This document shows, piece after piece, positions 33,746-43,212 of a stretch of DNA of 64,000 nucleotides. Each line of letters opens with the position of its first letter. Within the stretch, counting starts at the first letter, position 1. Source of the DNA: Streptomyces sp. YIM 121038 (GTDB lineage Bacteria > Actinomycetota > Actinomycetes > Streptomycetales > Streptomycetaceae); assembly GCF_006088715.1 (NCBI RefSeq), contig NZ_CP030771.1:5909501-5973500 (forward strand). Reading direction: 5' to 3'. The position numbers and the translations under genes were made by a program. The notes under the pieces are model-generated. The model searched no databases and was not told the DNA's origin. It worked only from the letters and a program-made list of their open reading frames with translations.

Positions 33746-35249
33746 GCAGGGCGACCGGCTCCCGCGGCGCCTGCGGGCGCGGCCGCGACGGCGGTGACGG
33801 CACGCGCGGGAGGCTGACCAGGACCGTCAGGCCCTCGCCCGGCGCCGTGCGGAGCTGGACGCGGCCGCCGTGGGCCGCCACCACGCCCTGCACGATGGCC
33901 ATGCCGAGCCCGCTGCCCCCGCTGCGGCCCGTACGGAAGAAGCGGTCGAAGACCCGGGCCGCGTCCTGTTCGCCGAGCCCCGGGCCCTCGTCCGCCACGG
34001 TCAGGCACACCACGTGGCCGCGCCGCTCCAGGCCGAGCCGCACCGGGGTCTCGGCGGGGGTGTGGGTGCGGACGTTGGCGAGCAGGTTGGCGAGGACCTT
34101 GCGCAGGCCCTGCTCGTCCGCCCGGACGAGGATCGCGCCGTCCGCGCACACCGTGAGCGGACGGCCCGGGTCCTGCGCGCGCAGGTCGTCGGCCGCGTCC
34201 CGCACCAGTCGGCTCAGGTCGACGGGGCGCAGGCGCAGCTCGGGCTGCTGGTCCAGGCGGGCCAGGGTGAGCAGCTCCTCCACGAGGTGGTTCATGCGGT
34301 CGGTCTCCGCGTTGACGCGGCACCAGGCGCGGCCGCGGTCCTCCGGCGTGGTCAGCATGCCGTTGTCGTAGAGCTGGAGGTAGCCGCGGATCGCGGACAG
34401 CGGGGTGCGCAGCTCGTGCGAGGCGTCCGCGACGAACTGCCGCAGCTGGGCCTCGCTCCGCTCGCGGGTCGCGAAGGCCGCCTCGACCTGCTGGAGCATG
34501 GAGTTGAGCGCGAGCCGCAGCTGCTCGGTCTCCCGCACCTCGGTCCTGCTGCAGGGCACGCGCCGCTTCAGATCGCCCTCGGCGATCGCGGAGGCCGTCT
34601 CGACCATGTCCTCCAGGGGCCTGAGGCGTCGGCTCGCGGACATCATCGTCAGGACGGCGAGCAGCGCGAGCAGCAGCACGCCGAAGGCCAGGTCGAGCCG
34701 GAGCGCCTTGCGCACGCTCGCGTGCACGTCCTCCGTGGAGGTGGCGATGACGAGGACCGTGCCGTCGGCGATCCGCATGCCGAGGGCGCGGTAGGAGTCG
34801 CCGCCCAGCCGTACGTCGCTCGGCGTGTCCTTGTCCGCGAACTCCTGCGCGTCGCCGACGGCGTGGGCGAGCTGGAGCTGGAGCTGCGTGGAGCCGACGT
34901 ACCCGAAGTTGACGGGCTTGTCGTCGATGTCGACCGCGACGAACAGCGAGGAGGAAGGCGTCAGTTGGTCCTCCTTCCCGACCTGCTGCGGCAGCTCGAT
35001 CAGCGACTTCTTGAAGTTGCTGATCTTCCTCAGATGGTCGAGGGTGACCGGCATCCCGCTGAACGCCGTGCGCGAGCTCTTCAGTTCGGAGTCGACGCTG
35101 TTCAGCAGGTAGTGCTTCATGCCCATGATGCTCACGGCGGTCGCGGCCGCTATGCCGAGCGCGAGCAGGACGACGTTCACCAGGGTGAGCTTGGCGCGCA
35201 GCGAGTTCCCGAAGAGCCGCCGCGGCCCGGTGTGCGCCCGCTTCCTCAT
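33711..35249 (-). CDS. Sensor histidine kinase (OmpR-partner type)
   Basis: A 512-residue membrane kinase. Order: first membrane segment (about 20-45), extracytoplasmic sensor (about 46-180), second membrane segment (FGVLLLALLAVLTMM), HAMP, dimerisation domain with DASHELRTPLSAIRGY (phospho-His278), and an ATPase domain with the N box (LANLLANVRTHTP), DEGPGLG and GGSGLGMAIV. The C-terminal tail is Pro/Arg-rich. It shares a 4-nt overlap with the response-regulator gene upstream. Its stimulus is unknown; the neighbouring divergent MMPL transporter gene is the obvious candidate target. Confidence 0.93.
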   Translation of the reverse strand: MRKRAHTGPRRLFGNSLRAKLTLVNVVLLALGIAAATAVSIMGMKHYLLNSVDSELKSSRTAFSGMPVTLDHLRKISNFKKSLIELPQQVGKEDQLTPSSSLFVAVDIDDKPVNFGYVGSTQLQLQLAHAVGDAQEFADKDTPSDVRLGGDSYRALGMRIADGTVLVIATSTEDVHASVRKALRLDLAFGVLLLALLAVLTMMSASRRLRPLEDMVETASAIAEGDLKRRVPCSRTEVRETEQLRLALNSMLQQVEAAFATRERSEAQLRQFVADASHELRTPLSAIRGYLQLYDNGMLTTPEDRGRAWCRVNAETDRMNHLVEELLTLARLDQQPELRLRPVDLSRLVRDAADDLRAQDPGRPLTVCADGAILVRADEQGLRKVLANLLANVRTHTPAETPVRLGLERRGHVVCLTVADEGPGLGEQDAARVFDRFFRTGRSGGSGLGMAIVQGVVAAHGGRVQLRTAPGEGLTVLVSLPRVPSPPSRPRPQAPREPVALLTPRATPAPPP

Positions 35250-35980
35250 GCCAGCCCGTATCCCACGCCGCGCCGGGTCGTGATCAGCGGTGGCCCCACC
35301 TGGTCGAGCTTGCGCCGCAGATAGCTGACGTACGTCTCCACGACCGTCGACTCCGCCGCGTGCTCGATGTGCCAGACGTGGCGCAGGAGTTGCTCCTTGG
35401 GCACCACCCGGCCCGCGTTGCGCACCAGGAAGCGCAGCAGGGCGTACTCGGTGGGCGTGAGCTGCACCTCGCGGCCGCCCCTGCGCACCAGGTACGTCGT
35501 CTCGTCCAGCTCCAGGTCGCCGTAGCGCAGCGGCGGCCGCTGCGGCAGCACGTCGCCGGGGCGGGTGCGGCGGAGCACGGCGCCGATGCGGGCGACGACC
35601 TCGTCGATGTGGAACGGCTTGGTGATGTAGTCGTCGGCGAAGCCGAGGGCGCCGACGACCTCCGTCGGCGCGTCGCGGGCGGTGAGGAACACCAGGGCGA
35701 GGTCGGGCCTGCGCGCCCGCAGTTCACGGCCGAGCGCCCGCCCGTCGCCGTCCGGCAGCATCACGTCCAGGAGCGCGCAGTCCGGCCGGGTGCGCTCGGC
35801 GAGCGCGAGGGCCTCGCGGACCGAGCCCGCCGTCATCACGTCGAAGCGGTGGAAGCGCAGGGTGAGGCTGAGGACGTCGGCGATGCTCGGCTCGTCCTCC
35901 ACGACGAGCACGGTGGCCGCGCCCGCCGCGGGAGCGGCCTCTGCGACAGATGTTCCCCGGGGTTCCTCGGCGTGGCTCAT
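35246..35980 (-). CDS. OmpR-family response regulator
   Basis: A 244-residue two-component regulator. The receiver domain has VVEDEP, phospho-acceptor Asp72 in LLDVMLPDGDG and Lys in YITKPFHIDEVVARI. The C-terminal winged helix has LTPTEYALLRFLVRNAGRVVPKEQLLRHVW and VETYVSYLRRKLD. A 25-residue acidic-to-Ala N-terminal extension precedes the receiver. The gene is divergent from the MMPL transporter gene with a 205-base gap, and its last bases overlap the kinase start (ATGA). Confidence 0.94.
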   Translation of the reverse strand: MSHAEEPRGTSVAEAAPAAGAATVLVVEDEPSIADVLSLTLRFHRFDVMTAGSVREALALAERTRPDCALLDVMLPDGDGRALGRELRARRPDLALVFLTARDAPTEVVGALGFADDYITKPFHIDEVVARIGAVLRRTRPGDVLPQRPPLRYGDLELDETTYLVRRGGREVQLTPTEYALLRFLVRNAGRVVPKEQLLRHVWHIEHAAESTVVETYVSYLRRKLDQVGPPLITTRRGVGYGLA

Positions 35981-36185
35981 GTCCCCAGTATCGGGGCGCT
36001 CGTTGTACCGGGGGCCGCTCCGTGGTTTGGAGTTGCTTGAGAATCACGGCCTTTGCCGCGCGCACGGTCCGCCCGCCGCTGATGCTGGGGGTCCTTCGCG
36101 TGCGCGAAGGGGCCGCGGGCCGGGCGGCGGCGGACGGCCCGGCCCGGCGAAGAGACCGGGCCGCCGGGACGAAGGGGCGTACATC

Positions 36186-38843
36186 GTGGTGGCATGGGCA
36201 CGTTGGTGCTACCGGCACCGACTGGTGGTCGTGGTGCTGTGGGTGACGGCACTGGTCGGTTTAGGGGCCGTCGGCGGCTCCGCGGGCACCGACTACGCGA
36301 ACGTCTTCTCCGCCCCCGACACGGACTCCACGCGCGCCGGTGACCTGATGGAGAAGGCGTTCCCCCAGCGCAGCGGCGACACGGACACCGTGGTGTGGAA
36401 GACCGCGCGGGGTTCGGCGCGGGACGCCGCCGTGCGCGGCCGGATCGAGCCCGTGCTCGCCGAGATCGCCGGGATGAAGGGCGTCGGCGAGGTGGCGGGC
36501 CCGTACGCGCCGGGGCCCGAGGCCGCCGCCAGGATCAGCCGCGACGGACGCGTCGCGTACGCGCAGATCACCTTCACCGCGCAGGCCAACGAGGTCTCCA
36601 AGAGCCTCGTCGAGGACGTCGTCGACACCGCGCGCGCCGCCGCCCGTCCGGGCCTGCGGGTCGAGCTCGGCGGCCAGGCCGTCGCCCGCATCCAGGAGCC
36701 GCCCGCGGGCACCGCGGAGGCCGTCGGCATCGCGGCCGCCGCCGTGGTGCTCTTCCTCGCCTTCGGCTCGCTGTTCGCGATGCTCCTGCCCATCCTCACC
36801 GCCGTCTTCGCCGTCGGCACCGGGCTGCTCGCCACGATGCTGCTCAGCCACGTCACGGCGGTGCCCGAAGTGGCGCCGCTGCTCGGCACGTTGATCGGGC
36901 TCGGCGTCGGCATCGACTACGCCCTGTTCATCGTCACCCGGCACCGCCGGGGCATCCTGCGCGGCCTCGCCCCCGAGGAGTCGGCCGCGCAGGCCCTCGA
37001 CACCTCGGGCCGCGCCGTGCTGTTCGCGGGCGGCACCGTGTGCGTCGCGCTCGCCGGGATGCTCGTGATGAACATGCGCTTCCTGGACGGCGTGGTCATC
37101 GCCGCGTCCCTCACCGTCGTCCTGAGCGTGCTCGCCGCCCTCACCCTGCTGCCCGCGATGCTCGGCCTGCTCGGACCCCGCGTGCTCAGCCGCCGCCAGC
37201 GGCGCCGCCTCGCGGCCACCGGGCCCGAACCGGACGAGCCGACCGGCCTCGCGGCGTGCTGGGCCGCGGCCGTGGGGCGGCGCCCGCGCACGGTCGCGCT
37301 GCTCGCCGTCGCGGTCATGGCGGCCCTGTCGCTGCCGCTCCTTTCGCTGCGCCTCGGCGCCACCGACCAGGGCAACCACCAGGAGTCCAGCACCACCCGA
37401 CAGGCCTACGACCTGCTCGCCGAGGGCTTCGGGCCCGGCTTCAACGGGCCCCTCCACGTGGTCGTGGAGAAGGCCGGACCGGCCGCCACCGAGGCCCTGG
37501 TGGAGCGCATCCGCGCGACGGAGGGCGTGGCGCACGTCGGCCCCGCGACGCCCTCGGCCGACGGCGGGACCGCCGTCATCCAGGTCGTCCCCACCACCTC
37601 GCCGCAGTCCGCGGCCACGGACCGCCTGATCGACCGGCTGCGCGCCGACGTACTGCCGCGGGCGGGCGTGGACGCGCACGTCGGCGGCGTGACCGCGGTG
37701 TTCAAGGACTTCGCCACGGTCACGGCGGACCGCCTTCCGTACTTCGTGGGCACCATCGTCGTGCTCGGCTTCCTGCTGCTCCTCGTCGCCTTCCGCTCCC
37801 TCGTCGTCCCGCTGACGGCGGCCGTCATGAACCTGGTCGCCGCCGCCGCGTCCTTCGGCGTGCTGGTGGCCGTCTTCCAGTGGGGCTGGGGCGCGGAGGC
37901 GCTCGGCATCGCCAAGGAGGGCCCGATCACGGCGTTCCTGCCCGTCGTCATGCTGTCGCTGCTCTTCGGCCTGTCGATGGACTACCAGGTGTTCCTGGTC
38001 AGCCGCATGCACGAGGAGTGGGTGCACACCCGGGACAACGCCCGCGCGGTGCGCGTCGGCCTCGCGGAGACCAGCCGGGTCATCAACTGCGCGGCCCTCA
38101 TCATGATCTGCGTGTTCTCCGCGTTCGTCCTCAGCGGCGACATGGAGGGCGCCACGGCGGGCATCGGCCTCGCCGCGGCCGTCGCACTCGACGCGTTCGT
38201 GCTGCGCACCGCGCTCGTCCCCGCCGCCATGCGGCTGCTCGGCCGCGCCAACTGGTGGCTCCCGCCCTGGCTCGACCGGCGCCTTCCGCACCTCGCCGTC
38301 GAGCCGCAGGACGCCGCGCCCCCGGCGCCCGAGGAGCTGGAGGCGCTGGTGGCGGCCGCCCTCGGCCCGGCGGGCCCGGCGCCGGACCCGCACGCCCCGG
38401 ACGACGCGTGCGGGTCGCCCGAGGCGTGCGCGGCCCAGGGCGCGTGCGGGGCGGTGGACCCGCTGACGGCCCGCGGCGACTTCTCCCCGTACGACCCCTA
38501 CGACGCGGCCTACGCGGCCGACGACGAACACTACGTCCCCGGCCTGCCCGCCCCGCAGGAGCGTGGTGCGCACGTCGTGCACGGCTTCATCATCACGCCC
38601 GACGGCGAGCCCATCCACACCGTGACCATGACCCTGCTGTCCAAGAGCGGCCGCCAGCTCGACCGCGTCTCGTCCCTGGCCGACGGCTCCTACCTCCTGT
38701 CGGCCCCCGCCCCCGGCGTCTACCTCCTCGCGGCGACGGCCCCCGGCTACGCCTCGAAGGCCCGCCACATCATGCTCGGCAGCGGCCCCCTCACGTACGA
38801 CCTGGAACTCCTGGAGGCGGTGGGCACGGGGCCCATGCTGTGA
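36186..38843 (+). CDS. MMPL-family RND transporter with C-terminal carboxypeptidase-regulatory-like domain
   Basis: An 885-residue transporter: two MMPL halves, each with one leading helix, an extracytoplasmic loop and a five-helix bundle (first half GTLIGLGVGIDYALFIVTRHRRG; second half LLFGLSMDYQVFLVSRMHEEW). MMPL proteins move lipids or drugs using the proton gradient through the conserved GxxxDY elements, both present. After an acidic low-complexity linker (about 700-790), a CarboxypepD_reg-like beta sandwich follows (VVHGFIITPDGEPIHTVTMTLLSKSGRQLDR; LADGSYLLSAPAPGVYLLAATAPGYASK). The GTG start has GAAGGGG nine bases upstream; GTG 36189 is equally possible. The divergent two-component system likely regulates it. 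Confidence 0.88.
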   Translation: MVAWARWCYRHRLVVVVLWVTALVGLGAVGGSAGTDYANVFSAPDTDSTRAGDLMEKAFPQRSGDTDTVVWKTARGSARDAAVRGRIEPVLAEIAGMKGVGEVAGPYAPGPEAAARISRDGRVAYAQITFTAQANEVSKSLVEDVVDTARAAARPGLRVELGGQAVARIQEPPAGTAEAVGIAAAAVVLFLAFGSLFAMLLPILTAVFAVGTGLLATMLLSHVTAVPEVAPLLGTLIGLGVGIDYALFIVTRHRRGILRGLAPEESAAQALDTSGRAVLFAGGTVCVALAGMLVMNMRFLDGVVIAASLTVVLSVLAALTLLPAMLGLLGPRVLSRRQRRRLAATGPEPDEPTGLAACWAAAVGRRPRTVALLAVAVMAALSLPLLSLRLGATDQGNHQESSTTRQAYDLLAEGFGPGFNGPLHVVVEKAGPAATEALVERIRATEGVAHVGPATPSADGGTAVIQVVPTTSPQSAATDRLIDRLRADVLPRAGVDAHVGGVTAVFKDFATVTADRLPYFVGTIVVLGFLLLLVAFRSLVVPLTAAVMNLVAAAASFGVLVAVFQWGWGAEALGIAKEGPITAFLPVVMLSLLFGLSMDYQVFLVSRMHEEWVHTRDNARAVRVGLAETSRVINCAALIMICVFSAFVLSGDMEGATAGIGLAAAVALDAFVLRTALVPAAMRLLGRANWWLPPWLDRRLPHLAVEPQDAAPPAPEELEALVAAALGPAGPAPDPHAPDDACGSPEACAAQGACGAVDPLTARGDFSPYDPYDAAYAADDEHYVPGLPAPQERGAHVVHGFIITPDGEPIHTVTMTLLSKSGRQLDRVSSLADGSYLLSAPAPGVYLLAATAPGYASKARHIMLGSGPLTYDLELLEAVGTGPML

Positions 38844-38891
38844 GGCTTCGGCGGAGCGGCGGGGGTGGGAGCGGGTGGATGCGCAGCGGGG

Positions 38892-39506
38892 CTAGCTCTT
38901 CTTCTTCCCGGCTTCCAGAAGTGCCGTCACGTCCAGCGACACCTTGGCGCCGATCGAGTCGGGCAGGGCGACCACCTGGCCGGGGGCGTGTACCTGATGG
39001 TTTCCGTACTCGCCGCCCTTGGGGTCGGTGAGGAGGTGCAGGCGCTGGTGCTTGCGATCGACGACGACATAGACGGGCACCTTGGCCTCGGCGTAGGCGG
39101 TGACCTTGGTCTTCAGGTCGTCCCTCCAGTTGCTGGAGGTGACCTCCAGGACGAGGCGGAAGCAGACCGGGTCGTAGGCGTTGTTCTCGACGAAGTGGTC
39201 GTCGATGTCGGCGTCCACGATCACGAGGTCGGGGATCGCGTAGTCCTCGATGGCGGTGGGGAGCCAGAGACCGACGTTCTGGAGGACCTCGGTTTCCTCG
39301 CCGTGCAACCCGGCGGCGAGGAAGGGCACCATGAGACTGGTCAGGGCGCGGGCGTGCGGGGCATCCGGGGAAGGGGTCACGAGGAGATGTCCTCCGATGA
39401 TCTCGACGCGGTAGCCCGGATGGCGCTCCATGATCTCGTCGGCGATGGCCGTGAGGGAGAACGGCTCTTCGTCCTCATAGGGCTGCTCGACGCTGGCGGC
39501 GGACAT
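38892..39506 (-). CDS. Uma2 family (DUF820) PD-(D/E)XK-like protein
   Basis: A 204-residue protein of the Uma2 family, which carries a restriction-endonuclease-like fold. The pattern matches: PDLVIVDADIDD, the catalytic LVLEVTSSNWRDDLKTKVTAYAEAKVPVYVVVDRKHQRLHL, and an N-terminal domain EEPFSLTAIADEIMERHPGYRVEIIGG. Actinomycetes hold many copies, and their role is unknown; nuclease activity is inferred from the fold. It stands alone between the transporter and the sdh terminator. Confidence 0.88.
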   Translation of the reverse strand: MSAASVEQPYEDEEPFSLTAIADEIMERHPGYRVEIIGGHLLVTPSPDAPHARALTSLMVPFLAAGLHGEETEVLQNVGLWLPTAIEDYAIPDLVIVDADIDDHFVENNAYDPVCFRLVLEVTSSNWRDDLKTKVTAYAEAKVPVYVVVDRKHQRLHLLTDPKGGEYGNHQVHAPGQVVALPDSIGAKVSLDVTALLEAGKKKS

Positions 39507-39594
39507 CGCGTGCCTCCTAGGGGGCTGGGGTCGAGAGCATCATCGTAGGACGTGCCAGGGCCTGGTGCCGGGAGCCGAATCGTTCACCAGAACG

Positions 39595-39643
39595 AGTGAG
39601 GGCCCCGCTCCCCGGTGCGGTACCGGGGTGCGGGGCCCTCACT
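39595..39643 (-). terminator. Terminator of the sdhCDAB operon
   Basis: AGTGAGGGCCCCGC (39595-39608) pairs with GCGGGGCCCTCACT (39630-39643). Inside, CCCCGGT (39610-39616) pairs with ACCGGGG (39622-39628) around a five-base loop. Together they make an almost unbroken 21-pair stem 18 bases past the sdhB stop. Confidence 0.9.
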
Positions 39644-39661
39644 GCGGGCCGAGCCGGAGGC

Positions 39662-40423
39662 TCAGAAGCGGCGGGTGATCAGCGCGCGCTTGACCTCCTG
39701 GATCGCCTTCGTGACCTCGATGCCACGCGGGCAGGCGTCCGTGCAGTTGAACGTGGTGCGGCAGCGCCACACGCCGTCCTTGTCGTTCAGGATCTCCAGG
39801 CGCTGCTCGCCCGCCTCGTCACGGCTGTCGAAGATGAAGCGGTGCGCGTTCACGATCGCGGCCGGGCCGAAGTACTGGCCGTCGTTCCAGAACACCGGGC
39901 ACGAGGACGTGCAGGCGGCGCACAGGATGCACTTCGTCGTGTCGTCGAAGCGCTCGCGGTCCTCGGCGGACTGCAGGCGCTCGCGCGTCGGCTCGTTGCC
40001 CTTGGTGACCAGGAAGGGCATCACGTCGCGGTAGGCCTGGAAGAACGGCTCCATGTCCACGACGAGGTCCTTCAGGACCGTGAGGCCCTTGATGGGCTCG
40101 ACCGTGATCGGCTTGGCCGGGTTGATGTCCTTGATCAGGGTCTTGCAGGCCAGGCGGTTCTTGCCGTTGATCCGCATGGCGTCCGAGCCGCAGATGCCGT
40201 GCGCGCAGGAGCGGCGGAACGTCAGCGTGCCGTCCAGATCCCACTTGATCTTGTGCAGACCGTCGAGGACGCGCTCCTTGGGGTCGATCTCCAGCTGGAA
40301 GTCTTCCCAGGTCGCCTCCGCCGAGACCTCCGGGTTGAAGCGGCGGATCCGGAAGGTGACGGTGATGAGGTGGGACGAGGCCGCGGCGTCCGCCTCGACC
40401 TTGTCCATCGTCGGGGTTGCCAT
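39662..40423 (-). CDS. sdhB: Succinate dehydrogenase iron-sulfur subunit
   Basis: A 253-residue iron-sulfur subunit of complex II. It holds the [2Fe-2S] cysteines in RRSCAHGICGSD and NGKNRLAC, the CILCAACTSSCPVFW cluster and the CRTTFNCTDACPRGI cluster, so all three centres are covered. It carries electrons from SdhA to quinone at the inner membrane face. Its ATG overlaps the sdhA stop (TGATG). It is the last gene of the operon, followed by a strong terminator. Confidence 0.97.
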   Translation of the reverse strand: MATPTMDKVEADAAASSHLITVTFRIRRFNPEVSAEATWEDFQLEIDPKERVLDGLHKIKWDLDGTLTFRRSCAHGICGSDAMRINGKNRLACKTLIKDINPAKPITVEPIKGLTVLKDLVVDMEPFFQAYRDVMPFLVTKGNEPTRERLQSAEDRERFDDTTKCILCAACTSSCPVFWNDGQYFGPAAIVNAHRFIFDSRDEAGEQRLEILNDKDGVWRCRTTFNCTDACPRGIEVTKAIQEVKRALITRRF

Positions 40424-42177
40424 CAGTACTTACGCTCCATCGGCTGGTAGCGGGTCTGGACGACCGGCTTGTAGTCGAGGCGGATCGAGTCCTTGCCGTC
40501 GTCGGCGACCTCGCGGTACGCCATGGTGTGGCGCATGAAGTTGACGTCGTCGCGGTTGGGGTAGTCCTCGCGGTAGTGACCGCCGCGGGACTCCTTGCGG
40601 GCGAGGGCCGAGACCGCCATGACCTCGGCGAGGTCGAGCAGGTTGCCCAGCTCGATGGCCTCCAGGAGGTCGGTGTTGAAGCGCTTGCCCTTGTCCTGGA
40701 CCGAGACGTTCTTGTAGCGCTCGCGCAGCTCGGCGATCTTCTCGACGGCCGTCTTGATGGTCTGCTCCGTGCGGAACACCATCACGTTGGCGTCCATCGT
40801 CTCCTGGAGCTCCTTGCGGATCTCCGCGACCCGCTCGGTGCCCCGGGAGTCGCGCAGCTGCTCGACCAGGTCGGCCACGAGCTGCGCCGGGTTCTCCGGC
40901 AGCTCCACGAAGTCGGCCTTCGCGGCGTACTCCGCGGCGGCGATGCCGGCGCGGCGCCCGAAGACGTTGATGTCGAGCAGCGAGTTGGTGCCCAGGCGGT
41001 TGGCGCCGTGCACCGACACGCAGGCGACCTCGCCCGCCGCGTACAGGCCCGGGACGACGGTGGTGTTGTCCGAGAGGACCTCACCCTCGACGTTCGTCGG
41101 GATGCCGCCCATGGCGTAGTGCGCGGTCGGCTGGATCGGGATCGGGTCCGTGTAGGGCTCGATGCCGAGGTACGTGCGCGCGAACTCCGTGATGTCCGGG
41201 AGCTTGGCGTCGAGCTGCTCCGGCGGGAGGTGCGTGAGGTCGAGGTAGACGTGGTCGCCCTCGGGACCGCAGCCGCGGCCCTCGCGGATCTCCGTGTAGA
41301 TGGAGCGCGAGACGACGTCACGGGACGCGAGGTCCTTCATGACCGGCGCGTACTTCTCCATGAAGCGCTCGCCGTCCTTGTTGCGGAGGATGCCGCCCTC
41401 ACCGCGGGCGCCCTCCGTGAGCAGGATGCCCATGCGCCAGATGCCGGTCGGGTGGAACTGGAAGAACTCCATGTCCTCAAGCGGCAGCCCGCGCCGGTAG
41501 CAGGCCGCCTGGCCGTCACCGGTGAGGGTGTGCGCGTTGGAGGTCACCTTGAAGAACTTGCCGGTGCCGCCCGAGGCGTAGATGACGGCCTTCGCCTGGA
41601 AGACGTGGATCTCGCCGGTGGCCAGCTCGTACGCGACGACGCCCGCGCTCTTCTTGACGCCGTCCTCCTCCACGATGAGCTGGTCGAGGACGTAGAACTC
41701 GTTGAAGAACTCCACACCCTCCTTGACGCAGTTCTGGTAGAGGGTCTGGAGGATCATGTGGCCGGTGCGGTCCGCCGCGTAGCAGGACCGGCGCACCGGC
41801 GCCTCGCCGTGGTTGCGGGAGTGACCGCCGAAGCGGCGCTGGTCGATGGTGCCGTCCGGGGTGCGGTTGAACGGCAGGCCCATCTTCTCCAGGTCGAGGA
41901 CCGCGTCGATGGCCTCCTTCGCCAGGATCTCGGCGGCGTCCTGGTCGACCAGGTAGTCACCGCCCTTGATCGTGTCGAAGGTGTGCCACTCCCAGTTGTC
42001 CTCCTCCACGTTGGCGAGCGCGGCGGCCATGCCGCCCTGCGCCGCGCCGGTGTGGGAGCGGGTGGGGTAGAGCTTGGTGAGCACGGCGGTGCGGCTGCGC
42101 TTCGTCGCCTCGATGGCGGCGCGCATGCCGGCGCCGCCCGCGCCGACGATGACGGTGTCGTACTTGTGAATCTTCAC
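40423..42177 (-). CDS. sdhA: Succinate dehydrogenase flavoprotein subunit
   Basis: A 584-residue flavoprotein that oxidises succinate to fumarate. It has the dinucleotide motif VIVGAGGAGMRAAIEA, the covalent-FAD His in TRSHTGAAQGG, HSRNHGEAPVRRSCYAADRTGH, and the active-site Arg region GGIPTNVEGEV...GANRLGTNSLLD. The C-terminus RYQPMERKY is typical. It is third in the sdhC-D-A-B order; 16 bases separate it from sdhD and it overlaps sdhB by one base. Confidence 0.97.
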   Translation of the reverse strand: MKIHKYDTVIVGAGGAGMRAAIEATKRSRTAVLTKLYPTRSHTGAAQGGMAAALANVEEDNWEWHTFDTIKGGDYLVDQDAAEILAKEAIDAVLDLEKMGLPFNRTPDGTIDQRRFGGHSRNHGEAPVRRSCYAADRTGHMILQTLYQNCVKEGVEFFNEFYVLDQLIVEEDGVKKSAGVVAYELATGEIHVFQAKAVIYASGGTGKFFKVTSNAHTLTGDGQAACYRRGLPLEDMEFFQFHPTGIWRMGILLTEGARGEGGILRNKDGERFMEKYAPVMKDLASRDVVSRSIYTEIREGRGCGPEGDHVYLDLTHLPPEQLDAKLPDITEFARTYLGIEPYTDPIPIQPTAHYAMGGIPTNVEGEVLSDNTTVVPGLYAAGEVACVSVHGANRLGTNSLLDINVFGRRAGIAAAEYAAKADFVELPENPAQLVADLVEQLRDSRGTERVAEIRKELQETMDANVMVFRTEQTIKTAVEKIAELRERYKNVSVQDKGKRFNTDLLEAIELGNLLDLAEVMAVSALARKESRGGHYREDYPNRDDVNFMRHTMAYREVADDGKDSIRLDYKPVVQTRYQPMERKY

Positions 42178-42193
42178 TGGGGTCGCCTCGGCT

Positions 42194-42676
42194 TTAGCGG
42201 ATGTTCGGGTCGAAGGTGAAGATCACCAGCGTGCCCAGGAGGATGGTGAACACCGTGGCGGTGTACAGCAGGCCCTTGAGCCACAGGCGCGTGTTCGGAC
42301 GCTCCGCGTAGTCGTTGATGACCGTGCGCAGGCCGTTCGCGCCGTGCAGCATGGCGAGCCACAGCATCAGCAGATCCCAGACCTGCCAGAACGGGGACGC
42401 CCAGCGGCCCGCGACGAACGCGAAGCCGATCTTCGACACACCGCCGTCGAGCACCAGCTGGATCAGCAGGTGCGTGATGACGAGGACGACGAGGACGACG
42501 CCGGACAGGCGCATGAACAGCCACGCGGCCATCTCGAAGTTGCCGCGGGTGGCGCGAGGCGTCTTCGACGTGCGCTTGCGGGGGGCCTCGATGACGGGCG
42601 CGGGGTTGTCGGCGTCGTAGAGGGAGTCACCCTCGACGGGGCCCACTCCGGACTTCTCAAGCGTGGTGTCGGACAT
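42194..42676 (-). CDS. sdhD: Succinate dehydrogenase hydrophobic membrane anchor subunit
   Basis: A 160-residue membrane anchor with three hydrophobic segments (MAAWLFMRLSGVVLVVLVITHLLIQLVLDG; WQVWDLLMLWLAMLHGANGLRTVIND; GLLYTATVFTILLGTLVIFTF). Candidate heme or quinone ligands are His in VITHLL and LHGANGLR. The N-terminal 45 residues are hydrophilic, longer than in many relatives. It follows sdhC by eight bases. Confidence 0.92.
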   Translation of the reverse strand: MSDTTLEKSGVGPVEGDSLYDADNPAPVIEAPRKRTSKTPRATRGNFEMAAWLFMRLSGVVLVVLVITHLLIQLVLDGGVSKIGFAFVAGRWASPFWQVWDLLMLWLAMLHGANGLRTVINDYAERPNTRLWLKGLLYTATVFTILLGTLVIFTFDPNIR

Positions 42677-42684
42677 GTCTGGCC

Positions 42685-43065
42685 TCAGCTCCCGAACAGT
42701 TCACGGACGGCGTGGCCGAGGACCGGGTACAGCGCGCCCACCATCAGGACGACCCAGATGCCCACGACGGTCCAGAGCATCTGCTTCTGGTAGCGCGGGC
42801 CCTTCGACCAGAAGTCGACGGCGATCACACGCAGGCCGTTGAGCGCGTGGAAGAGGATGGCAGCGACCAGGCCGTACTCGAGGAGCGCGACGATCGGCGT
42901 CTTGTAGGTAGCCACGACCTCGTCGTACGCCTCGGGCGAGACGCGGACGAGAGCGGTGTCCAGCACATGTACGAACAGGAAGAAGAAGATGAGGACGCCG
43001 GTGACTCGATGAGCCACCCAGGACCACATTCCTTCCCGGCCGCGGTACAGCGTTCCAGCCGGCAC
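42685..43065 (-). CDS. sdhC: Succinate dehydrogenase cytochrome b556 subunit
   Basis: A 126-residue membrane subunit with three hydrophobic segments. The family signature HRVTGVLIFFFLFVHVLDTALV is present, with His in FHALNGLRVI as the probable heme ligand. The GTG start has GGAGGG upstream. It is first in the operon, and the 147 bases upstream towards the OHCU-like gene must hold the promoter. Confidence 0.93.
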   Translation of the reverse strand: MPAGTLYRGREGMWSWVAHRVTGVLIFFFLFVHVLDTALVRVSPEAYDEVVATYKTPIVALLEYGLVAAILFHALNGLRVIAVDFWSKGPRYQKQMLWTVVGIWVVLMVGALYPVLGHAVRELFGS

Positions 43066-43212
43066 GGAAGAACCCTCCGGGAGCGGGGATTGGGGCCGGC
43101 CGGCTTCTTGTCGGACGAGCCCGGCCGGGTACGGTCCACCGGCCGCTCGTCATCGTATCGACGAGTTGTCGGTGGGCTTGCCCGGGGTCCTCGGGTGTGA
43201 TCAAACAGGCAA

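Noticed and set aside
36261..38768. 835-residue minus-strand open frame
   Set aside because: Shadow of the MMPL transporter, rich in Gly/Asp/His/Glu, without any family motif.
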